Positions 1-8,190 are shown, numbered from the stretch's first letter. The stretch is 56,519 nucleotides of DNA from an uncultured Eubacterium sp. (GCA_934322085.1 CAKRGF010000017.1:1-56519); one strand, 5' to 3'. Numbers and translations: made by a program. The notes: generated by a model not told the origin, from the sequence alone.

Positions 1-423
1 CCATGACATAGAAATGGAACTCACTCCTGCTGCCGTCTGCTTCAAACCGGTAACTTCAGCCGGTTTTGTTCCGACAATTGCATTCTCGGATATTGCCATC
101 ACCTGATGACTTCCCGAATAATGAGAATCCGTGTAGGCAACGACACGTGCATAATAATTTGCACCAGTAGACAGATTATAAATGTATTCATTCGGTGATG
201 AAGAATAGTCCATGTCAGTCCATGTTTTACCATCCTGGCTGAACTGTACGTGGTAGTGGTCTGCTCCAAGCTGTGCATTCCACTCCAAATCAACAGAACC
301 GCTGCCCGCATTTGTCTGTTTTAATCCCATGTTTGTTGCTGCTTTACTCTGCGTCCCTGCTGCAAGAAAAACAACGAAAGCAAACACACATACAGATAAC
401 ATCTTTGTAATACCTTTTTTCAT
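1..423 (-). CDS. Secreted fibronectin type III protein, 5' part only
   Basis: This is the first 141 codons of a protein that continues past the left edge of the window. It begins with an ATG at 423, behind a GGAG ribosome site about 8 bases upstream. Residues 1-29 form a signal peptide: two lysines, a hydrophobic core and an A-x-A type end (SKAA). From about residue 33 the sequence reads as a fibronectin type III domain (LEWNAQLGADHYHVQFS, then a YYARVVAYTD strand), and a second domain starts near residue 126 with the same 'GLKQT' opening as the first. That shared opening suggests tandem FnIII units. Such proteins are usually surface-anchored and bind polymers or other proteins; the ligand cannot be told here. 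A strong promoter lies just upstream. Confidence 0.8.
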   Translation of the reverse strand, partial: MKKGITKMLSVCVFAFVVFLAAGTQSKAATNMGLKQTNAGSGSVDLEWNAQLGADHYHVQFSQDGKTWTDMDYSSSPNEYIYNLSTGANYYARVVAYTDSHYSGSHQVMAISENAIVGTKPAEVTGLKQTAAGVSSISMSW

Positions 424-485
424 CTCTTACTCTCCTTTACTTTTTCAAACTCCGTCTTTTGCGAAGCCTCTATAATTACACCCCT

Positions 486-515
486 ATTATAAAATGGGAT
501 TCCCCTTATTGTCAA
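486..515 (-). promoter_or_regulatory. Promoter of the FnIII gene
   Basis: On the minus strand TTGACA (510-515) is followed after 18 bases by TATAAT (486-491). Both hexamers match consensus perfectly. The -35 box overlaps the last codons of the RelA/SpoT-domain gene, so the FnIII gene has its own promoter and need not be read from upstream. Confidence 0.75.
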
Positions 516-2296
516 CAATTCTTTTCCTTTATCAGGCGCACCAATTTGTGTCTGAATGCTTTTTCGTAAACGTTTCCGGAATCAAATGCATATTTATTAA
601 AATCAAAGCGGCTGTTCGCAATACGTTCCCTTGTATAAAACTTGTCTTCACCGTTTTGGAACGTCACCCAGACAGCCCCCATCAGCTCCTCTGTCGTATA
701 ATCCGATTTTTCCACCATCATCGGAATTGCCTTTTTGCTAAGAAGAAATACGTGAGCGTAAGTGCCTACCGTCTCAGCCAGACGATTAATATTTATCTGA
801 CGCTCCGAGTCCTCTTCTTCCACAGCCAGAATAACCGGCAGTGTACGCGAATGGTCTGCGATAAATTCACTCAACATCTCAATTTCCTTCATTTTTTCTA
901 CTTTATGAGGCTTTGTCATCATTGGAATCACATCTGCATAACCAATCTTTCTGAAAATTTCATCTACGAAGCGAGGTTTGTTAAAACTGTCACGAATCAA
1001 ACGGTCCGGATTATGGCAGTAATCACAATCCACTTTCATACGAATATAGTCGCTTCGCTCCAAAATCACCTTAGTACGCCATACCACTCCTTTACGCTCC
1101 GCATCCGCGTGCTCAAATGTAAGTTTATAAAATCCAAGGCTTATATTCCCTAGTATTTGTAAATAATATCCTGCTTCATGGTATTCATAATCAATCGGTG
1201 TATCCGGTATTCCTTCCACAATATTCCGCAGCCGCCCCTGTGCCCATCCGGCAATGAACTTCACCGCCGTTAAAAATTCTTCATTTAAATCTCTTTGCGG
1301 GTCATGCAACAAAGTCACTTTTAATTGGAATGAAGGCGTCACATCCAAAGGATTCAGTTCGAGCCTGTCACTTCGCTGAGGCTTTTCTACCTTTAATATG
1401 TCATGGCATATTTTAGCAAGTTTCCGTTTTAACTTCGGCTCGTAATCCGCCACGGAATCATTAATAACTTTTACAATTAAATTGTACGTAATTTTTTCGT
1501 GGTAACCATCACGCAGCAACGCAAACAGCACTTCCGGTCTGTCGCATCGGTACAGACAGTAAGCAGCTTCCTTATTTTCATCTAAAAACTGACAGATTTC
1601 TTCCGCCAATGGCTCTAAATCAAACCGCAGACGGAATTTTGCCTTAAGCATCATTTCCCACTTTCGCTCAGTATAATGATAGTCCGCCAGCTTTTCAAAT
1701 ACATTTAATGTCGTCCAGTCACAAAGTTCCAAATTGGCAAGAACACTATTTAATGTCCTTGACAAATCCTCGCGCCAAAAATCGTCGCCATACGGGGATT
1801 TGTAACGCATATCGTGTTCAATCTCATGCCATCCCTCAAAAGAAATGGTACGGAGCTGAACTTCAAAAGTCGCATCAATCGGAAGAAAACTAATGTCTCC
1901 ATTGTAAACACGCTGATATTCTTCCGGCACCCAAAACACACCATTTAACTTAGATGCCTTAAATTCCTCTTCGCTATTATCCGTTTTGGACCACTCGCCC
2001 ACCTGCCGAAATGTTTTCTCCAAAATCGTCCGCACAATATTCATATCATCCTGATAATATACAACGACACGCAGTCCAATTAAATCCTGCATCTTTTTGT
2101 CGTGTTCCCCAAATCCATACCCCGGTTTCTCTAATTTCTGCGCGATGGAAAATGGAGCCTTCGCACGGCTGAAAATACGAAAATAGATACCGGCACGGTT
2201 TAGTATGCTTCTGATATCCTCTTCCAGTCTGTCTCCAATTCCTTCCACCTGTCGTATATGCATATTCTTTTGTATTTCATCTACATTATATTTCAA
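512..2296 (-). CDS. Atypical RelA/SpoT-domain protein with long C-terminal extension
   Basis: A 594-residue protein starting at a TTG codon, with AGAAGG nine bases upstream. The nearest ATG (2304) is out of frame and stops at once, which supports TTG. Residues 37-170 carry a RelA/SpoT nucleotidyltransferase (ppGpp synthetase) pattern: the R-x-K-x-x-x-S-I-x-x-K stretch at 44-54, 'MQDLIGLRV' at 69-77, and 'EVQLRT' with the following 'WHEIEHDMRYK' at 145-166. The usual Y-x-x-x-P-K-x-N-G-Y-x-S-x-H substrate segment is not recognisable; 'KASKLNGVFWVPEEYQ' (113-128) stands in its place. There is no HD hydrolase, TGS or ACT domain. The remaining roughly 400 residues match no family I can name. A stretch near 490-560 (LPVILAVEEEDS, INRLAETVGTYAHVFLL) resembles a small alpha/beta domain found in various uncharacterised proteins. 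The family is usually alarmone-synthesising, but other nucleotide chemistry is possible. It sits alone, apparently monocistronic. Confidence 0.75.
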   Translation of the reverse strand: MKYNVDEIQKNMHIRQVEGIGDRLEEDIRSILNRAGIYFRIFSRAKAPFSIAQKLEKPGYGFGEHDKKMQDLIGLRVVVYYQDDMNIVRTILEKTFRQVGEWSKTDNSEEEFKASKLNGVFWVPEEYQRVYNGDISFLPIDATFEVQLRTISFEGWHEIEHDMRYKSPYGDDFWREDLSRTLNSVLANLELCDWTTLNVFEKLADYHYTERKWEMMLKAKFRLRFDLEPLAEEICQFLDENKEAAYCLYRCDRPEVLFALLRDGYHEKITYNLIVKVINDSVADYEPKLKRKLAKICHDILKVEKPQRSDRLELNPLDVTPSFQLKVTLLHDPQRDLNEEFLTAVKFIAGWAQGRLRNIVEGIPDTPIDYEYHEAGYYLQILGNISLGFYKLTFEHADAERKGVVWRTKVILERSDYIRMKVDCDYCHNPDRLIRDSFNKPRFVDEIFRKIGYADVIPMMTKPHKVEKMKEIEMLSEFIADHSRTLPVILAVEEEDSERQININRLAETVGTYAHVFLLSKKAIPMMVEKSDYTTEELMGAVWVTFQNGEDKFYTRERIANSRFDFNKYAFDSGNVYEKAFRHKLVRLIKEKNC

Positions 2297-2546
2297 TCCC
2301 CCATACCTTCTTTCTCAAAGCAATCTTTTTTTATTTTACCATTGTTTGGGTGAAAAAGAAAGCGTTTGTGGCATTTTTTACGGAATTACCAGAAGCCGAA
2401 TAAAAGCACATCAAACACCCGGTGCAAACTATTTGTTTTACCCTTCACTGCTTTTAACAAGACCCCCAACTCCAATTCACAAACAATTCACAAATTGTAT
2501 TAAATTTGAACACCGTTTCGACACATTTGACTTTTATACTAAAGCC

Positions 2547-2578
2547 ATAAGTTGAAACAAAGAACAACTTCAACTTAT
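2547..2578. other. Stem-loop upstream of the RelA/SpoT gene
   Basis: A perfect 10-bp inverted repeat (ATAAGTTGAA and its complement) around a 12-base loop. It lies 250 bases upstream of the RelA/SpoT-domain gene in DNA with no credible gene. No T-run follows on either strand, so a simple terminator is unlikely. It could be an operator or an RNA hairpin; function unknown. Confidence 0.4.
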
Positions 2579-2632
2579 ATGACAAATGCCAATTTCACAT
2601 TTTTGATATTTTTTCATAAAACTCCTCTTTCA

Positions 2633-2662
2633 AAAGGGCGGCTGGATTACCAGTCGCCCTTT
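2633..2662. terminator. Strong hairpin, possible bidirectional terminator
   Basis: A 13-bp stem with one mismatch (AAAGGGCGGCTGG pairing with CCAGTCGCCCTTT) closed by a 4-base loop. Short T-rich stretches follow on both strands but are interrupted by C or G, so termination is plausible rather than certain. No gene ends close by. It lies between the divergent RelA/SpoT gene and nadA, next to the large palindromic element. Confidence 0.4.
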
Positions 2663-2725
2663 CCCTTTTGTAATAAATAACCGTTCTCTTGTAATATTGT
2701 TCCCTTTCTCGCCCTGTCAAGTAAC

Positions 2726-3017
2726 TTTGCTGTAACCTTAAATCCCAAAATCCCCGCCCGTGCTTTTCTCTGAGGGACTAGAACACCGCCGGTAAGCAGA
2801 GAGTGTATTTTACTCTCGCTTACCGCTGCGAGTGTTCTCAAGCGAAAGCGGTCCCGAAGGGGAAAGCTCGGGCGGGGATTTTGGGACTTACAAGATTACA
2901 GCAAATTTGCAGAGAGCGTATTTTACTCTCGCTTACCGCTGCGAGTGTTCTTAAGCGAAAGCGGTCCCGAAGGGGAAAGCTCGGACAGGATTTTTGTATT
3001 TTAACCGTTACAGCAAA
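2726..3017. repeat. Large palindromic element with duplicated 3' arm
   Basis: An outer stem joins 2726-2760 (TTTGCTGTAA, then TCCCAAAATCCCCGCCCG) with 2868-2905, which is complementary with few mismatches. Inside it lies a second long hairpin, 2780-2838, with AGAACAC, GGTAAGC and GAGAGT pairing across a GTATTTT loop, followed by a GCGAAAGC mini-hairpin. About 82 bp (2796-2877), containing the right half of the inner hairpin and the mini-hairpin, is repeated at 2909-2990 with few changes, and the outer 3' arm is repeated too (3009-3017). The gene-free stretch 2297-3034 holds this element, two smaller stem-loops and the nadA promoter. Related structures, sharing 'TCAAGCGAAAGCG', are at 8566-8671 and, more distantly, 47862-48008. 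Small reading frames here are by-products of the repeat. Confidence 0.75.
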
Positions 3018-3034
3018 ATTAATTTCTTTCTGTC

Positions 3035-3063
3035 TTGTCAGCTGTAAAGTTTTGTGTTATGAT
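3035..3063 (+). promoter_or_regulatory. Promoter of the nad operon
   Basis: TTGTCA (3035-3040) and TATGAT (3058-3063) are separated by 17 bases and lie 33 bases before the nadA start. This is the only good promoter seen ahead of nadA. The encoded NiaR would be expected to bind here, and sequences such as TGTCTTGTCAGCTG overlap the -35 box, but I cannot confirm an operator. Confidence 0.7.
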
Positions 3064-3095
3064 AGGACACAATACACAGAAAGGAACAGATAATT

Positions 3096-4004
3096 ATGTC
3101 TGATTTACAAAACCGTATTAAACAACTGAAACAAGAAAAAAATGCTGTTATTCTGGCACATTACTACGTTCACGACGAGGTACAGGAAATTGCTGACTAC
3201 ATCGGTGACTCCTTCTACTTAAGCAAAGTTGCCACGAAAACAGATGCCGATACCATCGTCTTTTGTGGTGTTTCGTTTATGGGCGAAAGTGCTAAAATCT
3301 TAAACCCGGAAAAGACCGTACTTATGCCAGATGAGACAGCAGACTGTCCGATGGCACACATGGCAGATATTGACCGCATTGAAGAACTCCGCAAAGAATA
3401 TCCGGATTTAGCGGTTGTCTGCTACATCAATTCAACGGCAGAATTAAAATGCCACGCAGATGTCTGTGTGACTTCTTCGAATGCAATCCGCATTGTGAAA
3501 GCACTTCCAAACAAGAACATTTTCTTTATTCCGGATGAAAATCTGGGACGTTTTGTTGCCAAACAGGTACCGGAGAAGAATTTTATTTTCAATGACGGCT
3601 ACTGTCATGTACACGCATCTATCCGAAAAGATCAGGTAGAAGCTGCCAAAAAGGCTCATCCGAATGCGCCTTTTATCGTTCATCCGGAATGCCGACCGGA
3701 AATTCTTGATTTGGCAGATTTCATTGGCAGTACATCCGAAATCATTGATTATGCTTCATCTGCCGATGCAAAAGAATTTATCATTGGTACAGAACTTGGC
3801 GTTTTGTATGAACTGAAAAAACAGAACCCTGACAAGACTTTTTATTCGGCAGGTTCTGCTCAGTGCTGTCCAAATATGAAAAAGATTACATTAGAAAAAA
3901 TTGTCCATGTTTTAGAGACAGGGGAACATTCGATGTCTGTCACGGATGAAATGCGCACGCAGGCAAACCGTCCTTTGGAGCGGATGCTTGAACTGGCAAA
4001 GTAA
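3096..4004 (+). CDS. nadA: Quinolinate synthase A
   Basis: NadA condenses iminoaspartate with dihydroxyacetone phosphate to quinolinate, the second step of de novo NAD synthesis, using an oxygen-sensitive [4Fe-4S] cluster. The 302-residue protein has the normal length of the short bacterial form. 'ILAHYYVHDEVQEIADYIGDS' near the N-terminus is the family signature. The likely cluster cysteines are C84, C170 (in GYCHVH) and C257 or C258 (QCCPNMK), spaced about 86 residues apart as in characterised NadA. The start ATG at 3096 follows AAAGGAACAG. It is the first gene of an operon: nadB begins 17 bases after its stop, then nadC and niaR follow. Confidence 0.97.
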   Translation: MSDLQNRIKQLKQEKNAVILAHYYVHDEVQEIADYIGDSFYLSKVATKTDADTIVFCGVSFMGESAKILNPEKTVLMPDETADCPMAHMADIDRIEELRKEYPDLAVVCYINSTAELKCHADVCVTSSNAIRIVKALPNKNIFFIPDENLGRFVAKQVPEKNFIFNDGYCHVHASIRKDQVEAAKKAHPNAPFIVHPECRPEILDLADFIGSTSEIIDYASSADAKEFIIGTELGVLYELKKQNPDKTFYSAGSAQCCPNMKKITLEKIVHVLETGEHSMSVTDEMRTQANRPLERMLELAK

Positions 4005-4021
4005 GGAAGGGAGATATTCTC

Positions 4022-5308
4022 ATGAAACATACTGATTTTTTAATTGTAGGAACAGGGGCTGCCGGTTTATTCTGTGCCCTTCAGATTCCAAGCGATAAAC
4101 AGGTTCTCATGATTACCAAAAAAGACGCCGATGAAAGTGATTCCTTTTTGGCACAGGGCGGTATCTGTGTGTTGAAGTCAGAAGACGATTACGACAGTTA
4201 TTTTGAAGATACGATGCGTGCCGGGCACTATGAAAACCGAAAGGAATCCGTTGATATTATGATTCGCTCCTCGCAATCAATCATTGAGCAATTGGTGGAG
4301 TACGGCGTGGATTTCAAGCGTGAAAATGGCAAGTTCTGCTACACCAGAGAGGGCGGCCACTCGGATTCACGTATTTTATTCCACGAAGATATTACCGGAG
4401 AAGAAATCACAAGCACTCTTCTGGCACGGGCAAAGGAACGCACAAACATTACGATTTTAGAGCATACCACCATGTACGATTTTCTGATGGCAGATAATGT
4501 CTGCTATGGTGTGATGGCACAAATGGCGGACGGCACAAAGAAAAAAATCACCGCTGATTATACGATGCTGGCATGCGGTGGACTTGGCGGCATTTACAAA
4601 CATTCGACGAATTACCGCCATATTACCGGAGACGCTTTGGCAATTGCTAAAAATCATGGCATCCGGTTAGAGCACATTGACTACATCCAGATTCATCCGA
4701 CTACTTTGTACTCGGAAAAACCGGGACGCCGCTTTCTGATTTCCGAATCCGTGCGCGGCGAAGGTGCAATTCTGCTGAACAAAGAGGGCAATCGTTTTGT
4801 CAATGAACTGCTGCCCCGCGACTTATTAACAAAGGAAGTCCGCAAGCAGATGGCGATTGATGATATGCCTTATGTCCGTCTATCGATGGCACCGATTCCA
4901 AAAGAAACGATTATCAGCCATTTTCCAAACATTTATAAACGCTGTCTGGAGGAGGGTTACGACTGTACAAAAGAACCAATTCCAGTTGTTCCGGCGCAGC
5001 ATTATTTTATGGGCGGCATCTGGGTCGACAAAGACAGCCACACTTCTGCCGGACATCTGTATGCGATTGGCGAGACAAGCTGCAACGGGGTGCACGGAAA
5101 AAACCGTTTGGCAAGCAATTCTCTGCTGGAGAGTTTAGTATTTGCCCGCCGTGCTGCCGCACATGCAATGGAAGAATATACCGCTTTACCGGAAAAAAAT
5201 TTTGATGACATTTTACAAAATGATACATTAACAAACCTCACTGAATCCTACCACAAGGAATTGTTAGAGGCAATTGAAGAAGAAAGGGAGAAAACGAATC
5301 ATGAATGA
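4022..5308 (+). CDS. nadB: L-aspartate oxidase
   Basis: NadB oxidises L-aspartate to iminoaspartate for NadA, with FAD as cofactor and, in anaerobes, probably fumarate as electron acceptor. The N-terminal GTGAAG dinucleotide-binding loop is at residues 10-15. Typical active-site motifs follow: 'GGHSDSRILFHEDITG' (111-126), 'QIHPTTLY' (223-230), 'SESVRGEGA' (241-249) and 'CNGVHGKNRLASNSLLE' (354-370). At 428 residues it is about 110 shorter than the E. coli enzyme and stops soon after the FAD domain; the C-terminal helical domain is reduced. Such short forms are common in Clostridia. The stop overlaps the nadC start (ATGAATGA). Confidence 0.96.
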   Translation: MKHTDFLIVGTGAAGLFCALQIPSDKQVLMITKKDADESDSFLAQGGICVLKSEDDYDSYFEDTMRAGHYENRKESVDIMIRSSQSIIEQLVEYGVDFKRENGKFCYTREGGHSDSRILFHEDITGEEITSTLLARAKERTNITILEHTTMYDFLMADNVCYGVMAQMADGTKKKITADYTMLACGGLGGIYKHSTNYRHITGDALAIAKNHGIRLEHIDYIQIHPTTLYSEKPGRRFLISESVRGEGAILLNKEGNRFVNELLPRDLLTKEVRKQMAIDDMPYVRLSMAPIPKETIISHFPNIYKRCLEEGYDCTKEPIPVVPAQHYFMGGIWVDKDSHTSAGHLYAIGETSCNGVHGKNRLASNSLLESLVFARRAAAHAMEEYTALPEKNFDDILQNDTLTNLTESYHKELLEAIEEEREKTNHE

Positions 5309-6155
5309 AATTACAATGCTTACAAATGCAGACCCGTTAATCCGCATGGCTCTTGCCGAAGATATTACGAGCGAGGACATTTCAACCAATGCCGTAATGC
5401 GGGAAGCAAAACAGGGTGAAGTTGATTTAATCTGCAAGGAAGACGGCATCATTGCCGGACTTTCGGTATTTAAACGTGTTTTTACGCTACTGGATGCGGA
5501 CACGGAAGTTACTTTTTTCTGTCAGGATGGCGATGAGGTAAAACAAGGTCAGAAGATGGGCGTCGTGCGAGGCGACATCCGTGTTCTCCTTTCCGGAGAA
5601 AGAACGGCACTGAATTATTTGCAGCGCATGAGCGGAATTGCCACTTATACCAATTCGATTACAAAACTGCTTGCTGGTTCTAAAACAAAACTGTTAGACA
5701 CGAGAAAAACAACACCAAATAACCGTATTTTTGAAAAATATGCCGTAAAGGCAGGCGGCGGTTACAATCACCGCTACAATCTTTCGGATGGTGTTTTGTT
5801 GAAAGATAATCACATTGGAGCTGCCGGCAGTGTGACAAAGGCAGTTGAAATGGCAAAGGAATATTGTCCTTTTGTGCGTAAGATTGAAATTGAAGTGGAA
5901 AATCTTGATATGGTGAAAGAGGCAGCAGACGCCGGAGCGGATATTATTATGTTAGACAATATGTCGCATGACGACATGAAAGAAGCCATCCGCATCATTG
6001 ACGGACGTGCAGAGACCGAATGTTCCGGCAATGTTACACGGGAAAACATTGCCAAATTAATTGACCTTGGCGTCGATTATATTTCCAGCGGTGCTTTAAC
6101 CCACTCCGCACCAATTATGGATATTTCCCTGAAAAATCTGCATGCAACAGAGTAA
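5301..6155 (+). CDS. nadC: Nicotinate-nucleotide pyrophosphorylase (carboxylating)
   Basis: NadC (quinolinate phosphoribosyltransferase) turns quinolinate and PRPP into nicotinate mononucleotide, CO2 and pyrophosphate. I chose the ATG at 5301, which overlaps the nadB stop and has AAAGGGAG 10 bases upstream, over an in-frame upstream start inside nadB. This gives 284 residues, the normal size. Diagnostic motifs are 'GERTALNYLQRMSGIAT' (99-115), 'DTRKTTP' (133-139), 'EKYAVKAGGGYNHRYNLSD' (145-163) and 'LLKDNH' (166-171), which together hold the arginines, lysines and histidine that bind quinolinate and PRPP. Overlap with nadB suggests translational coupling. Confidence 0.97.
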   Translation: MNEITMLTNADPLIRMALAEDITSEDISTNAVMREAKQGEVDLICKEDGIIAGLSVFKRVFTLLDADTEVTFFCQDGDEVKQGQKMGVVRGDIRVLLSGERTALNYLQRMSGIATYTNSITKLLAGSKTKLLDTRKTTPNNRIFEKYAVKAGGGYNHRYNLSDGVLLKDNHIGAAGSVTKAVEMAKEYCPFVRKIEIEVENLDMVKEAADAGADIIMLDNMSHDDMKEAIRIIDGRAETECSGNVTRENIAKLIDLGVDYISSGALTHSAPIMDISLKNLHATE

Positions 6156-6170
6156 ATGGAGGTACCGGAT

Positions 6171-6701
6171 ATGTCTGGAGAAAAACGACGAGACCGATTG
6201 CTTCAATATCTGCAGGAACACGACAAGCCGGTTTCCGGAACAGAACTGGCGAAGGAATTCGGCGTAAGCCGCCAGGTGATTGTGCAGGATATTGCGCTTT
6301 TGCGAACCGGTCATGTAAAAATTATTGCAACCAACCGCGGATATCTGGTTCCACCGGCTAAACCAAGCGGGGTTCGGCGTATTTTCAAATGCCGTCATAC
6401 GGACGAACAGGCAGAGGACGAATTAACCTGTATCGTGGATTTGGGCGGTATCGTGGAAAATGTATTTGTAAATCATAAAATTTATGGTAAAATTCAAGCA
6501 GATATGAATATCCGCTGCCGACGCGACATCAAAGAATTTATCGCAGGCATTAAAAGCGGAAAATCCACGCTTCTGAAAAATGTGACTTCGGATTACCATT
6601 ACCACACCGTCACCGCGGAGGAAGAACGGATTCTGGATGACGTGGAAGCTGAGTTAGCAAAGCGTGGTTATCTGGTAGAACAAAAAAAGGAGGAACTGTA
6701 A
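6171..6701 (+). CDS. niaR: Niacin-responsive repressor NiaR (3H domain)
   Basis: NiaR represses NAD synthesis and niacin uptake genes when nicotinate is abundant. The 176-residue protein has an N-terminal winged helix (about 5-60; 'SGTELAKEFGVSRQVIVQDI') and a C-terminal 3H domain. H76, E84, H143 and H145 fall at the spacing I recall for the metal ligands of the Thermotoga homologue. The start at 6171 follows TGGAGG; the ATG at 6156 directly abuts the nadC stop and has no ribosome site of its own. Position at the end of nadABC implies autoregulation of the operon. Its stop overlaps the start of the next gene. Confidence 0.92.
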   Translation: MSGEKRRDRLLQYLQEHDKPVSGTELAKEFGVSRQVIVQDIALLRTGHVKIIATNRGYLVPPAKPSGVRRIFKCRHTDEQAEDELTCIVDLGGIVENVFVNHKIYGKIQADMNIRCRRDIKEFIAGIKSGKSTLLKNVTSDYHYHTVTAEEERILDDVEAELAKRGYLVEQKKEEL

Positions 6702-7096
6702 TGAGTTTAGAAGTTGGAATTAAAGGAACCTGCACAGTTACTGCCGATGAGTCCAATTCGGCAAAAACAATGGGAAGCGGCACACTGGATGTGTTTGCTA
6801 CTCCTGCCATGATTGCTCTCATGGAAAAAACAGCGTGGACAAGCGTGGCTCCGTATCTGGAAGCTGGCGAGGGAACCGTAGGAATCCATCTGGATATTTC
6901 ACATGATGCCCCAACACCGCTTGGCATGACTATCATCTGCGAGAGTGAACTGGTAGAAATCGATGGACGAAAACTGGTTTTTTCCGTCTTGGCAAAAGAC
7001 GAAAAAGGGACCGTAATCGGGCGCGGCACCCATGAACGTTTTGTGATTTTGGAAGAAAAATTTCAGGAAAAAGCAAATCGGGCATTGTTAGCATAA
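6701..7096 (+). CDS. FlK-like hot-dog thioesterase
   Basis: A 131-residue single hot-dog domain protein like the fluoroacetyl-CoA thioesterase FlK. T34, E42 and H68 line up with the FlK triad T42/E50/H76 (all offset by 8), and G61 matches FlK G69, so the enzyme is probably an active acyl-CoA thioesterase. Its substrate is unknown; fluoroacetyl-CoA specificity should not be assumed, because many Clostridia carry such proteins. The start overlaps the niaR stop by one base (TAATG) and has AAGGAGG upstream, so it is co-translated with the NAD operon. A terminator follows at once. Why a thioesterase would be under niacin control is not clear. Confidence 0.85.
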   Translation: MSLEVGIKGTCTVTADESNSAKTMGSGTLDVFATPAMIALMEKTAWTSVAPYLEAGEGTVGIHLDISHDAPTPLGMTIICESELVEIDGRKLVFSVLAKDEKGTVIGRGTHERFVILEEKFQEKANRALLA

Positions 7097-7146
7097 AAAA
7101 AAGAAGTTCAACCGCATTGTAGTCTCCTGCGGTTGAACTTCTTTTT
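7097..7146. terminator. Bidirectional terminator between nad operon and Ig-like gene
   Basis: A near-perfect 19-bp stem (AAAAAGAAGTTCAACCGCA and its complement) with an 11-base loop, flanked by A-run and T-run. It ends the nad operon transcript on the plus strand and the Ig-like protein transcript on the minus strand. Confidence 0.9.
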
Positions 7147-7150
7147 ATTT

Positions 7151-8190
7151 TTAGTAAATCAATTCCACATCATCTAAATACCATGCTAAGTATTCTTTGT
7201 TTGCCGGACCATAACTTCCACCAACTACAAAATCAAAGGTTGTCTGGTTTCGCAAATCCGCGGTCAGCTTCTTGTTAAACAGCAGTGTCTTTGTCGCAAA
7301 ACCAACATTTTTATCCTTTTCTTTGAACTTATGTCCTTTGGCACTCTTTCCGTTTTCCACCTGCGGCATACTGCCATCATCTGGTGTTTCCGGTGTCACC
7401 ATACCATCTGTGTAATAGAATTTATAGTATTCTCTCTCTTTCGGAAGTGCATTTTCCCGTGTGGTATATGTGTTAAAAGCATATTTTTTATTAATCGTAC
7501 CCGCTTTGCCAAAGAATGAGTTGATTCCAATTCCAACATGGCGGGACGCATCGCTGACAACGCGAACTTTTACGCGGATTCCTTTATAATCACCCAATTT
7601 CTTTGCTGATATGCCTGTCAATTTTTCAAGGTCAACGGTAAATACCGGGCAAAAACTATAGAACTTTGGTATAACCTGAAGGACTTTGTTATTTGCATTT
7701 TCCGGATCTGTAATAACCTTCATTGTCTCTCCTTTTGCGAGATAATGTGCCGGTTCGTTTCCACCACTGGTAAGCCCCTCACCAAGTGTGTAATTTCCCC
7801 AATCCGTTCCTGCTGTGTAACTTTCAAAGTTTTCGACCATCTGAGACTGATATACGATCTTTTTCTTTACTACTTTCTGTTTCACGGTAATTTTGCATTT
7901 CAGCTTCTTCTTACCGATTTTGGCAGTAATCACAGTCTTACCTTTTTTCTTTGCTTTTACAACACCCTTTTTCGTTACGGATGCAACTGCTTTTTTAGAA
8001 GATGACCATTTGACTTTTTTCTTTGTGTTTTTCACTTTCAACATCAGTTTTTTGCCAACATATAACGTTGCCTTTGTCTTATTTAATTCATCTTCTTTTT
8101 GGCTGCCTGCCCCTCTGCCGGTGCAATCAAAAGTGTGCACGCAAGCGTCAGAGATAACACTGCTGCCATCGTTTGTTTCATTTCCCTCAT
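7151..8190 (-). pseudogene. Secreted Ig-like (BIG2) protein, split by a frameshift
   Basis: The ATG at 8190 follows GGAGGAGG and opens a clean signal peptide (MREMKQTMAAVLSLTLACTL, then LIAPAEGQAA), but this frame ends nine codons after the cleavage site at a TAA. The main protein is in another frame: a lysine-rich Ig-like BIG2 domain (TLYVGKKLMLKV, VKWSSSKKAVASVTKKG) and then about 200 residues with a beta-sandwich look (FESYTAGTDWGNYTLGEGLTS onward) reminiscent of carbohydrate-binding modules. The two frames meet at a run of five A residues (8096-8100). Six A residues would restore one protein of about 347 residues with signal peptide. It may be a real inactivating mutation, a phase-variable tract or a sequence error. 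The long frame has no start with a ribosome site of its own. Confidence 0.75.

Noticed and set aside
494..1153. Long plus-strand frame opposite the RelA/SpoT gene
   Set aside because: It is antisense to a well-supported coding region, has no family match and has the composition expected of a shadow frame.
2796..2990. Direct repeats that might suggest a CRISPR array
   Set aside because: Only two copies of about 82 bp at a 113-bp step, without uniform spacers or cas genes. This is a tandem duplication of half a palindrome.
2647..3093. Small reading frames encoding repeated peptides such as 'PKGKARAGILG'
   Set aside because: They lie inside the palindromic element, repeat because the DNA repeats, and have no ribosome site or recognisable product.
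3020..3095. Riboswitch in the nad leader
   Set aside because: The leader after the promoter is only about 25 bases, too short for an aptamer. NiaR gives a sufficient explanation for control.
8094..8106. Programmed -1 ribosomal frameshift in the Ig-like protein gene
   Set aside because: C-AAA-AAG is not a full X-XXY-YYZ heptamer and no clear stimulating structure is seen. A one-base indel is simpler, so I list it only as an alternative.
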